A stretch of DNA of 64,000 nt from Populus alba (GCF_005239225.2 NC_133296.1:7378001-7442000), one strand, 5' to 3'; shown: positions 12,159 to 24,593, numbered from the stretch's first letter. Program-made: numbers and translations. Notes: generated by a model from the letters alone, not told the origin.

Positions 12159-15100
12159 ATGGAGCAGCAAAAGCAACAATTGCTCTTACAACAACAAGAA
12201 GTGCAACAGCAGCAGCAGCAGCAGCAACAACATCAACAACAATTTCTCTTGTTACAGCAATTAACAAAACAAGCCCAACAACAACAACAAGCTGCCATTT
12301 CTCGATTCCCATCAAATATCGATGCCCACCTGCGCCCACCATCCAATCATCGCCCACTCACTCTTCACCAGCAAAACCCTAACCCTAACTCTAACCCTAT
12401 TCCCGATTTGCAGCAACAGCAAGGGGCCAATTTGGGGCAAAATGCGCAGCATTTACAGCAGCAGCAGCAGCAAAAGGAGATTCGGCCTCAGGTGAACCAG
12501 GTGGAGCTCCAAATGGCGTACCAGGATGCTTGGCGTGTTTGCCATCCAGATTTCAAGAGGCCATTCTCTTCTCTTGAAGATGCTTGCGAGAGGTTTTTTA
12601 AATTCCCTCCCTCCCTCTTTTTTATGTAATTCAGTTTTGTTTTTTCCATGTTTGTTATGCACGTGGGTATTTCATTTTTTGTCTTGTTTTTGTGAAATGT
12701 GAGTTTATTTGTTCGTGCACTTTTTGGTGATACGGTGACTTCTTGTGGAATGGAATATTGAATGATCTGTGATGAGATTGAGATTGCGATTCATAACATT
12801 TTGGTAGTCTGTGACGGTGCAGTAATGTTGGGACCCGTTTATGGATATCGTTGGAGTTGGATCACATTTTATTCGGCATCATGCTGTAGAGAAAATGCAT
12901 TATTTAAGCAAGATCTCCTAGACTACTTTGAAGTTTATTGTTGTTTGGTGTTATGAGAGTTCTTATTTGGTTTGATTGTTCATAGATACAATGTGCGTCT
13001 TAGAGATTGATAGACTTTATATGCATATAGACGGAACAAATTTATGGGAGTTGCCATGTGGCGCTTTGGTCCTGATGGTTAGGGTACTATATGCTTATTT
13101 ACACTTTATTACATGTGGCATTAGAAAGATATGTATTTCTTGATTACGGTTTCCCAACAAATTGGAGATAGAAATGGATATAAGGTAAATTGTGACTTAT
13201 GGTGTTTGGATTATGCATTTGCCAAATGGCACGTAGAACTCTTGCTAGTTATTTTCCTTTGCACATGCAATTGATCTTTATTATTATTTTCTAACATAGC
13301 TAGAAAATGAAAAGAACATGGAAAAAACAGATAACATTAGCTGTACTGTTGTAAGAGATGGTTATTTTCTCTTTCACTGAATGCAACTGTTGAAACTATA
13401 CTGACTGCTGTGGCAAAGATGCTTGCATTTGTTTATACATGATTTAGTTGTAAATATTAGGAAGGTCTTGAATTGTTGTTTTCAGAGTGAGGAGTTGGGT
13501 TTTGTTTTTTTAATCATGCGTGTGTTTTGAAAATGGATTTGATATGAATTTGATGAGATGAACTGGGAACAAAGCAAGGGAAATTCCAAAGTAGAAATGA
13601 TTTTCCAATTTTATCTTGTAGTGATCCAAAAAAGGTTTCTCTGGATCACATAAATGAACTCTTATTATTAGCATGTTATTGTTTTGAAGTTAGTTTTTGA
13701 CATATTTCTCAGAAGTTGTGGAATGAGTCTCCTCGGTTGGAAACACAGGAGTATGGTCAAATACCATAGATGAGAATTCTTTTCTGCGTATATTACTTGT
13801 GTTAGCGCTGTATATACTTATAGATTCATGCAGGCATATATGCACATGGATAGGTTTATACTTGTGTGGTTCTTCGTGAGGGGAAACTAGATCCGTTTCT
13901 ATCGAGTTCTCTTTTACGTTTTACTTTTAGGCATTTAAAAATACCTACACCTCTGTCCTCGGATAACTTTTCAGTAATAAATGTCTGAACTTCCTTTTCA
14001 TACTTTGACCTTGGAGTTTCTTCTTAATTATGGATTTCATGCATTAACCTGTCTTTTGCTTTGGCAAGTTCTATTCAGAAGCATGTTTGTATCAATTTGG
14101 CTGTCCCTAAGTGCAAACTGTGAAATAGATTTTGTATCAGTATCGGAATTCATAAATAGGAATGCATGATTCCTGTCTTTTGAAGTAATACCAACTCTGA
14201 AAATTGTCAGTTTTTTAATTAGAAATTATTGGTTGATAAATGCTTTGGTGTCTCTTGGTTGTTGTAGGATGCATTGGTATAGCTTCATTTAATGTACATG
14301 ATGTGTGAAGCTCATCATCTAATGTGCATAATGTGTATGTAGCTTCTGTAATGGAATTTGAAAATGCAAGCTGTAAGATTTTGGCAGTAAGCAAAGAATA
14401 AAAACCTTGAAAATTGAATGCTAGAGGTTCTTAAAACAACACTTCAACTCATGTTTATTTATACGTAACTTTCCTACTTATAGGCAGTACACAATGATGT
14501 GCTTCCTAACACTCCCTCCCAACCCACATTTATGCATGGCCCAAAAAAAAAGCTAAGACAGGATGCATCAAATATAAATGCTTGCATATACTGTGCAAAC
14601 TATGGAAACTCAATATGAGAAATTCTACTTGGTGATGTGTGGTTCTTCAATATGTTCCATGCATAGAACTTATGTTATCATTTATTATTTTCTATTTGAT
14701 GTCCTTTTGCCAAACTAGAGGATATATTTCATTATCTATGAAAACAAAAATTGGTCTTCTTATTTTATTTGTAGTTTGTGGAATCCACCTACATCCTGCA
14801 ATTTTCCTCCATTTTTGTGATTTTTTCACTATTCAATTATTGGAAATCCAGTGTAACAACTTCATATTTCAATGAGGTTTTGCATAGCAACCATTGTTTT
14901 TGTGCTCTTTTGGCATTATGAAGTGGTGAACATTTTTTTTTGTAAGCAATGCTAAATGGTTAGCATAAGTGAATTTTGCTTTGTATATGTGTATTCAAGT
15001 ATTTACCTCAGAGTATCCAAGAAGTATCAATGTCTAAAATTTTTAAAGTTGGACACAGCTCCTTTCGGCATTTGTTTTGTGCTACTTGAGCTACTTGTTA

Positions 15101-16210
15101 GAATGTGAAATTGTTGTTCTTCTAAATTATTAGTGTCAACAGAAGCAAAAAGAATGCCAATAGCTTTCTTTGTCTTATGAAATATGTACAGCTGCCAAAT
15201 TTCAAGTCTTGCACTTTTTATTTTTTCTTGTGACATAAAATTTTATTATGCTGAGCATTAACCTCAAAGATATGTTAGTTGGCACTTGGATGCGATGATT
15301 GACATCATGATTTCAAAAAAACAAATTGGCAAATTGATGTAATTTTGTGTTTTTGTTTTTCAAGTACAAAAATAAAAATAAAAATGAAGGGAGTGATGAG
15401 ATAGAGTGCCATCCATTACTTGCAGATAGTACTTCTTATAGACAACACTGACTTTAATTGGGATTTAAAGTTGTATAGTTGAGCACTGCTAGTTGGATGA
15501 ATAATTTCCACCATGGCCTTTAAAAATTCTCCTGTTAATTCATTTCACCTTTCCTCTTGCAAAACATATCCAGATTACTGCCTTACCATGTAGTAGCAGA
15601 CTATGAGGCAGAGGAGGACGATAGAATCCTTGATTCTGACACAACTGGCCAGATGCCATCTCGTTTGCAGCAGTGGGATCATAACATTGCTGCAAAAGTG
15701 GCGGAGTTCACAGGCACATTTGAGAAACAGGCCTTAGCCTTCAACATAATAACCCGCAAGCGTGCCTTGGGTGAATTCCGAACTGAAGAGAGATTGATGA
15801 TTGAGCAGGCTCTTCTCGCAGAGGAGAAGCGACTTCTGCTCGATTTGAAAGCTGAAATGGATGCCAGGGAGAAGGCCGGTCAAGAGGCTCAGTTGAGAAT
15901 GGCAGCTATGGTCCAGGCTGAGCAAGCTCGGGCAGAGTCACATGCTCGTGCTGAAATGATGTCCCGGGCCCCAACAAGGCCAAGTGCACTCGGATCGCAA
16001 GGTAACAGTGTTCAAATTGGTCATGACATGAGAGAGCAGAAACACAGTGTTAACCCAGAAGAGATGATGAATGGATGGGGAGGCAATGCTCAGAGAGATG
16101 AGAAAGAGCCTTCTGAAGATTTCTTGAATGATGAGGAGACTGAAAATGGGGACACAGCAGGACATGGTGAGTGGAGAGAAGTGGGAGAATTTGATCTGAA
16201 CACCAGATGA
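12159..16210 (+). CDS. GLTSCR-domain glutamine-rich protein, BRIP1/BRIP2-like BRAHMA complex subunit
   Basis: Two exons, 12159-12592 and 15574-16210, join at GAGAG|GT...CAG|A in frame to give 356 aa. The start is the first ATG before the glutamine tract. Residues 1-110 are rich in Gln (polyQ around 13-28 and 39-44, and again near 100) with an NPNPNSNPIP stretch. A GLTSCR-type domain runs from about 112 to 215, containing QMAYQDAWRVCHPDFKRPF, the junction DACERLLPYH, ILDSDTTGQMPSRLQQWDH and ITRKRALGEFRTEERLMIEQ. A charged helical segment follows, and the C-terminus is acidic and ends EFDLNTR. Family knowledge: plant GLTSCR proteins BRIP1 and BRIP2 are core subunits of BRAHMA-type SWI/SNF remodellers and act in the nucleus. 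The domain is clear. Orthology to BRIP1 or BRIP2 is inferred. Intron 1 (2981 bp) holds no gene. Confidence 0.85.
12373..12399 (+). repeat. Telomere-like CCCTAA repeats inside coding sequence
   Basis: AAAACCCTAACCCTAACTCT and the next CTAACCCTA give nearly four plant-telomere-like units in exon 1 of the GLTSCR gene, translated as the NPNPNSNP stretch. Confidence 0.85.
12593..15573 (+). other. Intron 1 of the GLTSCR-domain gene
   Basis: Donor GTTTTT at 12593 and acceptor ATCCAG ending at 15573. ORFs inside (for example 13981-14169 and 14639-14875) are motif-free. The stretch 14400-14570 contains CTAACACTCCCTCCC-like wording reminiscent of copia LTR ends, but no paired repeat is visible. Confidence 0.75.
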
Positions 16211-16454
16211 ACCGTGCAGAGTAATTGGCAGGAAAGAAAGCTGTTGGTCTACTTCAATCTCAATGGCATGAGAATGGCTGGATGACATATCTGATTGTGA
16301 TTATCTTTCTGGAAAGGATGAATGACCAGCTCAAAGGTAACTGGGTAATACAAAGATGTAATCTCGGAATGCTAATGTTCTCCGGTGGCTTTCTTAGACT
16401 AGCTTGTTCAAAGCACCTGTGAGATGCATGAGATTCCCCTGTAGTGGGCAAACC

Positions 16455-16522
16455 TTGAAGTAACCTCGTGAATATTTAAGGGTTCGACACTATTGAAGTA
16501 ACCTCGTGAATATTTAAGGGTT
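16455..16522 (+). repeat. Perfect 30-bp direct repeat in the presumed 3' UTR
   Basis: The 30-base word beginning TTGAAGTAACCTCGTGAATA occurs at 16455-16484 and again, identical, at 16493-16522, separated by 8 bases. It lies about 245 bases after the stop codon of the GLTSCR-domain gene. Confidence 0.9.
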
Positions 16523-17420
16523 TTGGCAACATGCAGATGGTTTCCAATCATAATCTTCTTAGTAATTCTAATGGAAAAAAGCCATTGTTTCTGTTCATTT
16601 ATTCGTTCCGTTGTAAACATGCATGGAAACTAGCCATAATTTACTCCAGAACTGTGAACTGTGTCCATGGTTTCTGTTTTTCTATTTCGAAACAGTGTCT
16701 AAGCGGATGATAAATCAGATTTAATTTCATTTGTCTTAAAAATTATAACAATAACCAAGTCATTCGAGGATAATAGATAGTATGCATTAAAACTGGATTT
16801 CAATGAAAGCTACTATCCATGTTGTGAGGTGGCCGGTCCATATAGGAATCGTGGGCGACGGGCTGCTCGCAGGACTATTATTTCTACTACCATGGCTACA
16901 TTGATTCTTTTATGATTTGCTTTGCTTCCTATAGTTATAAATGTGTTGTTGGATTTTGTGTTGGTATATACCCAAAAAGTGTCGTGTTTTTGTATGTTAG
17001 ATTGCACTCTTCTGATGGTGGGTGAGTTGCTTGATGAAGAATTATGGAGAAAATTTATATTGGTGTGTTTTAGGATTTGATATTTGTGTTTTGGGAAGAA
17101 TGGGAGCAATTGTTAAACACATGAATATCAATATAATGACATTTTTTTATAAATATGAAACCATTGACTAACTATTGTTTTCTCAAAGTAATTGCCAACA
17201 GTCAATTAGGGGTAATTTTGTTATCTTGAGTCAACATAGGCTTTTCAGTTTGTAAATTAAAAATAATAGTAACATTTTTTTGTGAAGTTTTTCTTTTTGC
17301 GCTAAAGTTGAAGGATGTAGAGTTATAAAATTATTAAAGTTTAAAATATAAATTGTAATTTTTTAAAATACATGGGCAATATAAAGAATCAATCAAATTA
17401 TAGAAAGCTCGATGTTTTTT

Positions 17421-17458
<38 letters not shown>

Positions 17459-18198
17459 AACTTCCTTATTTTTCTTAATCAAATAATGCACAATTTTGCT
17501 CTTAAATGCAGGAAGAATCACAAGTTTTTTTTTTTAAATAGTATAATTTATTGTCAATTAGAACAGTCAACTGGTTCACATAGACATAATCAAATGGTCA
17601 ATTAAATATTACTAAATTTCAATGGTGTCCTTGATGGACAATTAAACAGTCAACTGATAATTGATTGAATTAAACAATAGCCAATTTCATTGTTTTTCTT
17701 ATTAATCGGACAATCAAATCATTTGGTAATCCTAAACAGTCAACCGATTTATGTAGTACATTAGATATCAATTTTCTTTTTCATTGATCGTATCTTTATA
17801 ACAACATATATCAATCAGCACAAAAGTGATCCAAATATTTTGGCCCAATATTCTATTCAAATGTGCTTGACTCATTCATTATTCATGTATCCTTATATTA
17901 TTTTTTATTTTTTATTTCATTTATATCTTGTTAACAACAAATACAAATATAACATATACTAATAAATGACATGCATTAAGCTCATTGAAAATTTCACACA
18001 CACACACACATATATATATATAACACTTGAAGTGATTACTTCTTTACATGCCATTACTTATGTAATATTTAAACTTATATATTTTAGTTACATAACACAA
18101 ATAACAATAAGAGTTTACAGGACAAAAAGCTTGTCTATACAAAATTCGGAATAATTCCCACCTATTAACTATAACAAAATAATAATAATTGAAGGTGA
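16523..18198. other. Intergenic AT-rich DNA between GLTSCR gene and retrotransposon
   Basis: The first part is probably 3' UTR of the upstream gene. No ORF in this interval shows recognisable motifs. A (GTT)n microsatellite lies at 17422-17458 and a short (CA)n(TA)n run at about 17997-18022. Confidence 0.5.
17422..17458. repeat. (GTT)n microsatellite
   Basis: Twelve uninterrupted trinucleotide units. Confidence 0.95.
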
Positions 18199-18203
18199 CG
18201 ATC

Positions 18204-19146
18204 TGATGTGCATCATGGGAATTATAATCCATCTCGTAAAGCTGAATCTAATATGCAAGAGGATTCAGATGGTCCAATGACAAGAGCGAGAGCGAAACAA
18301 CTACAACGGGCCTTGACGAATCAAATTGCAATGATTGAAGCTGCGTCGGAGTTAAAAATTAGCAATCAGTTTGAAATTGGTTCAAGGGTGCTTATTTGCC
18401 TACAATTGGAACTTGGAGATGGGAAAAGCCCTTAATGGTTCTTTTCATGCTGGGCTACTTGTATTTGGATTGATAATGCAAGTGAAGGAATTGATGCTGT
18501 TTACGGTCAGAACAGTAGATGGATTTGAACCCGAATTTGAAGTCATCCAATGCATGTGAAAACAAGATTTATATAGGTAAAATTCAAGTTCAGAACGTGA
18601 TCTTTCTATATTGTCCAACCATGAGTGCATTGGACTTTTGTGTCAAAAGTTATGGCTGTTTTAAATTTCATCTGCATATGTTTTAGAAATGTCAACAAAA
18701 AAACGTGTGTTAGTTAAATTTGTCTACTTGCTTTATTAAAAGTCTAGTTTTTAGGCTTGACTTCTGTCATGTTGAATTCACCTAACTTTGGAGGGATGTT
18801 CCAAAGATAAATATGTATCAGAATATGAAATAAACACTTTTGGCCAAGATTTGAAAACTTAATTCAGAGAATTAAGAGTTGTTCTTCCAAATTCGTTTTG
18901 TGAAGAACCCTACCTGACTTATCACTCTTCAATCACAAAGAGTGTGGCGTCGAAATCCTAGATTGATCTTTGTGGCGTCCAGATCGACTTATCAAAGTAT
19001 CATTCTAGTCTATCTCCATCTTATTTACCTTAAATCACTACAATCCAGCCTAAATACCAAAAGAAAGACAACACAACCAGACCCATCCTTCATCCATTTT
19101 CATTATAATCATTGTTGCCGATTTCCAAATCATTCACGGCACATCA
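18204..19146 (+). repeat. 5' LTR of the Ty3/gypsy element
   Basis: 943 bp, TGATGTGC...ACATCA. It differs from the 3' LTR by a C/A early in the repeat, C/T near 18496 and 18553, and A/G near 18573. Because the pol frame overlaps the LTR, the beginning of this LTR carries an untranslated copy of the polyprotein C-terminal codons. Confidence 0.97.
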
Positions 19147-19148
19147 TC

Positions 19149-19160
19149 TGGTATCAGAGC
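19149..19160 (+). other. Primer binding site, initiator-Met tRNA type
   Basis: TGGTATCAGAGC starts two bases after the 5' LTR. It matches the complement of the 3' end of plant initiator tRNA-Met, the usual first-strand primer of plant LTR retrotransposons. Confidence 0.92.
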
Positions 19161-19246
19161 ATCAGTTGCGATCTAAGACAGGAGCCAAAAACAACAACAA
19201 GAAGAAGAAGAAAGGTTTGCTGGAATTAAGGTTGACAGACTTAACT

Positions 19247-20146
19247 ATGGCTGGAGATAAAGAAGATTTGCCAAGAGGGTTAAGTTTGGAACAGGCACAG
19301 GTCATGGGCTTACAACGATCTCATGCTGAGATTCGGGATGAGATGACTGGAATTCGTGAACAGTTGAATACCCTTATGCAAAGGATGCAAAGAAATAATT
19401 TGCAACCCCAACCGAGGCAAGCACTTAGGGTGCCACGAAATGATATTATAGAAGCTGACGAAGATCCAAATGGGGATGATGAGGCTGATGATAGGGTCAG
19501 ACCAAGAAGGCAAAATTATAATCCTCCTAATGGTCTCAAACTTAAGATTCCACCGTTTAGAGGAAGTAGTTCACCTGAGGAATACTTGGAGTGGATTCAG
19601 AAGGTTGAAAAGGTGTTTGAATGGTATGAATATTCTGAAGAAAGGAAGTGCAAGGTGGCAGCACTTGAGTTTACAGATTATGCTCTTTTATGGTGGGAAA
19701 ACGTAAAGATTCAGAGGAGAAGGGATGAAGAGGAGGAGATTGCAACATGGGCAACTATGAAAAGAGTGATGAAGAAGAGATTTGTTCCTGATTACTATAA
19801 ACAGGAGCTATACATCAGACTTCAGACTTTGCGACAGGGATCTTTGACTGTGGAAGAGTATGTGAAAGAGTTTGAATTGCTGCAGATTCGATGTGAATTG
19901 ATGGAACCTCAAGAGCAAACAATAGCTAGATTTCTTGGAGGGTTGAGGAAGGATATAGCTAATGTTGTTGAGTTACAACCGTACATCTTCCTTGAGGAAG
20001 TTATAAAGCTTGCAACCCGAGTAGAGAGGCAGCAGAGACGAGGAGGTGTCCGAACTAGTGTAACTACGTCAAGCGCGACAAGGGCTGTTTCTACGCCTAC
20101 ACGAACATGGAGCACGCCTAAACGAGATGAGAAGGTGGAGTTTTAG
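19247..20146 (+). CDS. Gag (capsid) part of the Ty3/gypsy polyprotein, prematurely ended
   Basis: The start at 19247 (MAGDKEDLPRG) gives 299 aa before a stop at 20144-20146. The frame is open further upstream, but this ATG is the first that fits the position after the primer site. A coiled-coil-like stretch (about residues 15-50) precedes the retrotransposon Gag core with IPPFRGSSSPEEYLEWIQKV, WWENV, RRDEEEEIATWATMKRVMKK and VEEYVKEFELLQ. Gag would form the cytoplasmic virus-like particle. The stop follows directly on an extra T in a T run near 20140. The CCHC zinc knuckle that should end Gag lies beyond the break, at about 20230-20275, in other frames. Confidence 0.85.
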   Translation: MAGDKEDLPRGLSLEQAQVMGLQRSHAEIRDEMTGIREQLNTLMQRMQRNNLQPQPRQALRVPRNDIIEADEDPNGDDEADDRVRPRRQNYNPPNGLKLKIPPFRGSSSPEEYLEWIQKVEKVFEWYEYSEERKCKVAALEFTDYALLWWENVKIQRRRDEEEEIATWATMKRVMKKRFVPDYYKQELYIRLQTLRQGSLTVEEYVKEFELLQIRCELMEPQEQTIARFLGGLRKDIANVVELQPYIFLEEVIKLATRVERQQRRGGVRTSVTTSSATRAVSTPTRTWSTPKRDEKVEF

Positions 20147-20221
20147 CAAGGGGAATACCAGTTTTGATTCTTTGAAGGGAAAGGAGAAGGTGACAGAACC
20201 TCAACACCCTAGGAGGTCTCG

Positions 20222-23200
20222 GACATCAAGTGCTTCAAGTGCTTGGACATGGGCATATTGCTTCGGAATGTCCAAATAAAAGGGTGATGATTTTGCATGG
20301 GGATCATGGAGAGCTGATCAGTGGAGATGAGGTTGAAACTGAAGACGAAGATCAGGTACAAGTGGCTGAACAAGAAGAGGATTTCGAACCAGTGAAGGGA
20401 GATTTGTTGGTTGTTCAACGGGTTCTGAATGCACAAATTGACGTTAGTGATGAGCAACGCGAGAACATCTTTCATACTCGATGTCAGATTCGAGATAAGG
20501 TGTGCGGGATGATCATTGATAATGGAAGTTGCACTAATGTTGCGTCAACTACCTTGGTGGAGAAATTGGGTTTAAATACCCTTCCACATCCCAGACCCTA
20601 TAGTTTGCGATGGCTGAATGAGAATGGGGAGATTCGGGTGACAAAGCAAGTTCGTGTACCTTTTTCCATTAAAACCTATCACGACGAGGTTTTATGTGAC
20701 GTTGCACCAATGTCAGCTAGCCATTTGTTGCTGGGTCGTCCATGGCAGTTTGATAAGGATGTGACCTACAATGGACGAAAGAACACTTATTCTTTTATGC
20801 TGAATGGAAAGAAGGTGAACCTGTTACCACTGAGTTCTCAACAAGTTAGAGAGGATCAGTTACGAAGCCAACAAAAGGAGGTGACATCACGAAAGGGGCT
20901 GTTGTTAGCCAAAAAAGGAGACATCAAACAAGCATTAGCCACAACAAGGCTTGTTTTCATGGACTGGGCAAAGCAACTACTACAAGTAGAAGGATTGGAC
21001 TTACCAAGACAGATTAAGGAATTACTTGAAGAATTTAAAGATGTGTTTCCAGATGAATTACCTAAAGGATTACCACATATTCGTGGTATTGAGCATCAAA
21101 TTGATTTGGTGCCGGGAGCTTCACTTCCTAATAGACCAGCATACAGATGTAATCCAGAGGAAGCGAAAGAGATTCAAAGGCAGGTCGGTGAGCTCTTAGA
21201 GAAGGGCTATGTGCGAGAATCACTTAGTCCATGTTCCGTACCTACTTTGCTTGTACCGAAGAAGGATGGTACCATGAGGATGTGCATGGACAGCCGCGCT
21301 ATCAATAAAATAACAGTTAAGTATCGATTTCCTATACCCAGACTTGATGATTTGCTTGATGAGTTGCATGGTGCTGCATTATTTTCTAAAGTCGATTTGA
21401 TGAGTGGCTATCACCAAATTAGAATGAAAGAGGGAGATGAATGGAAAACAGCATTTAAAACTAAACAGGGGTTATATGAATGGATGGTTATGCCGTTTGG
21501 GTTATCTAATGCGCCTAGTACATTTATGAGGCTTATGAATCATGTTTTGAGGAAGTATATTGGGCTGTTTGTTGTAGTATATTTTGACGACATCCTAGTG
21601 TATAGCAAGACCTTTGATGATCATGTGAAGCATCTTAGAGTTGTGTTTGAGACTTTGCAAGATTCTAAGTTGTATGGGAAACTCACAAAGTGTTACTTCT
21701 GTAAAGAAAGTGTCGTGTTTCTTGGATATATTATCTCTAGCAGGGGAGTTAGAGTTGATGAGGAGAAAATTGAGGCAATTCGAGACTGGCCAAAACCTGC
21801 TAGTATCACTGATGTGAGGAGTTTCCATGGTTTAGCTTCTTTCTACAGGCGATTTGTGAAAGACTTCAGCTCTATTGTTGCTCCTATGACAGAATGCTTG
21901 AAAAAAGGGAAGGAGTTTAGATGGAGTGAAGATGCGCAGAAAAGCTTTCGAGCTAATTAAGGAAAAGTTGTGTACAGCTCCAGTTTTAGCACTTCCAGAC
22001 TTTGCTAAAACATTCGAAATAGAGTGCGATGCTTCCGGGGTTGGAATTGGTGCTGTTTTGATGCAAGAAAAAGAGACCGATTGCATTCTTCAGTGAAAAG
22101 TTAAATGGAGCGCGTTTGAACTACTCTATTTACGACAAGGAGTTCTATGCTTTGATTCGGGCTCTAGAGGTATGGCAGCACTACTTGTTGCCTAAAGAAT
22201 TTGTTATACATACTGATCATGAAGCCTTGAAGTATCTTAAGGGGCAAAACAAGTTGAATCGAAGACATGCTAAATGGGTGGAGTTCATGGAGTCATTTCC
22301 TTATATCATAAAGTACAAGAAAGGGCAAGTTAATGTTGTTGCTGATGCTCTTTCTAGGAGGTACGCACTGATCTCTATGTTGAATGCAAGGCTGATGGGT
22401 TTTGAACAGGTGAAGGATCAGTATGCCAATGATTCCTACTTTGCTAATGTGGTTGCCGAATGTGCAAAGGGAGCTTGTGATGGGTTCTTTATGCATGAAG
22501 GTTACTTGTTCAAAATGGGCAGAATGTGTATTCCTTCAGGTTCGTTACGGGAGTTGCTTGTGCGAGAGGCTCATAGTGGTGGTCTTAGTGGTCATTTTGG
22601 GGAGAAGAAGACTTATGAGCTGCTGAAAGAACATTTTTTTTGGCCCAGCATGTTACGGGATGTACACAAGGTGATTGAAAGATGTGCTATTTGCAAGAGA
22701 GCTAAAGGTAAAGAGAATGCGTATGGACTCTATATGCCACTGCCTATTCCAGAGCAACCATGGATGGACATTAGCATGGACTTTGTACTTGGACTACCGA
22801 GAACACAACGTGGGAAGGATTCAATAATGGTGGTGGTTGATCGATTCTCCAAAATGTCCCATTTCATTCCTTGTACGAAAACTGACGATGCAGTACATGT
22901 TGCTGATTTGTTCTTTCAAGAGATTGTTCGTTTGCATGGAATTCCTAAAAGCATTGTCTCTGATCGTGATACAAAGTTCTTAAGCCACTTTTGGAAGACT
23001 CTTTGGAGGAAACTTGGAACAAAGTTACTTTTCAGTACGGCATGTCATCCACAAACTGATGGACAAACTGAGGTAGTAAACCGAACTTTATCTTCTTTGT
23101 TACGAGCTGTTATACATAAGAATTTGAAGAGTTGGGATACTTGTTTGCCGATTGTGGAGTTTGCATATAATCGTAGTGTGCATGGGGCTACAAAATTTTC

Positions 23201-23882
23201 ACCATTTGAGGTTGTCTATGGCTTTAATCCTTGTGTTCCTATTGATCTTGTTCATATTCCAATTGATGAGAGGACATCTATGGATGGAATTAGAAAGGCA
23301 GAATTGATGAAGAAACTACATGAGCAGGTTCGACTACATATTGAGGAGAAAACAACAAAGTATGCTAAACAAGCTAACAAGGGGCGAAAGATGGTCAGGT
23401 TTGAACCTGGAGATCTTGTTTGGATTCATATTAGCAAGGGCAGATTTCCAAGCAAACGTAAGTCCAAGTTGATGCCAAGAGCTGACGGTCCATTTCGTAT
23501 TATAGAGAAGGTGAATGACAATGCGTATAAGGTAGATCTTCCTGGTGATTACAATGTATCAGCTACTTTTAATGTGAAAGACTTATCTCCGTACTTGGAT
23601 GATGATGACGATTCTGATTTGAGGACAAATCATTTTCAACCCGGGGCTGATGATGTGCATCATGGGAATTATAATCCATCTCGTAAAGCTGAATATAATA
23701 TGCAAGAGGATTCAGATGGTCCAATGACAAGAGCGAGAGCGAAACAACTACAACGGGCCTTGACGAATCAAATTGCAATGATTGAAGCTGCGTCGGAGTT
23801 AAAAATTAGCAATCAGTTTGAAATTGGTTCAAGGGTGCTTATTTGCCTACAATTGGAACTTGGAGATGGGAAAAGCCCTTAA
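20222..23882 (+). pseudogene. Pol (protease, RT, RNase H, integrase), frameshifted
   Basis: The visible parts, in order, are as follows. A CCHC knuckle at about 20230-20275 is split by single-base losses near 20221 and 20246. The protease has IIDNGSCTNVAS at 20512. Reverse transcriptase follows with MCMDSRAINKIT and catalytic YFDD at 21580-21591. RNase H has ECDASG near 22024 and [10 protein letters not shown] near 22210. Integrase has a HHCC finger ([10 protein letters not shown] near 22570, CAICKRA near 22685) and a DDE core (D in MDFVLG, D in VSDRDTKF, E in [10 protein letters not shown]), then DGPFRI near 23485. Extra bases in short homopolymer runs near 21945 and 22070 shift the frame twice across RNase H. 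The last frame (22116-23882) stays open through the 3' LTR boundary and stops at 23880-23882. No enzyme could be made as one chain. Confidence 0.93.
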
Positions 23883-24593
23883 TGGTTCTTTTCATGCTGG
23901 GCTACTTGTATTTGGATTGATAATGCAAGTGAAGGAATTGATGTTGTTTACGGTCAGAACAGTAGATGGATTTGAACCCGAATTTGAAGTCATCCAATGT
24001 ATGTGAAAACAAGATTTATGTAGGTAAAATTCAAGTTCAGAACGTGATCTTTCTATATTGTCCAACCATGAGTGCATTGGACTTTTGTGTCAAAAGTTAT
24101 GGCTGTTTTAAATTTCATCTGCATATGTTTTAGAAATGTCAACAAAAAAACGTGTGTTAGTTAAATTTGTCTACTTGCTTTATTAAAAGTCTAGTTTTTA
24201 GGCTTGACTTCTGTCATGTTGAATTCACCTAACTTTGGAGGGATGTTCCAAAGATAAATATGTATCAGAATATGAAATAAACACTTTTGGCCAAGATTTG
24301 AAAACTTAATTCAGAGAATTAAGAGTTGTTCTTCCAAATTCGTTTTGTGAAGAACCCTACCTGACTTATCACTCTTCAATCACAAAGAGTGTGGCGTCGA
24401 AATCCTAGATTGATCTTTGTGGCGTCCAGATCGACTTATCAAAGTATCATTCTAGTCTATCTCCATCTTATTTACCTTAAATCACTACAATCCAGCCTAA
24501 ATACCAAAAGAAAGACAACACAACCAGACCCATCCTTCATCCATTTTCATTATAATCATTGTTGCCGATTTCCAAATCATTCACGGCACATCA
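23651..24593 (+). repeat. 3' LTR of the Ty3/gypsy element
   Basis: 943 bp, equal in length to the 5' LTR with four substitutions and no indels found on visual alignment. The first 232 bases are also coding (the C-terminal 77 residues of the integrase frame, including [12 protein letters not shown]). A clear polypurine tract directly before the LTR is lacking; only GGGGCTGA is present. Confidence 0.97.

Noticed and set aside
12028..12357. Minus-strand ORF of 109 codons opposite the polyQ region
   Set aside because: It is the antisense shadow of CAG/CAA repeats (poly-Val/Ala/Leu) with no motif.
16813..17109. Minus-strand ORF of 98 codons downstream of the GLTSCR gene
   Set aside because: Asn/Ser/Thr-rich with no motif, no splice context and biased composition. 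Probably chance.
18371..18559. Plus-strand ORF repeated at 23818-24006
   Set aside because: It lies inside both LTRs, which explains the duplication. It is a shadow frame, not a separate gene family.
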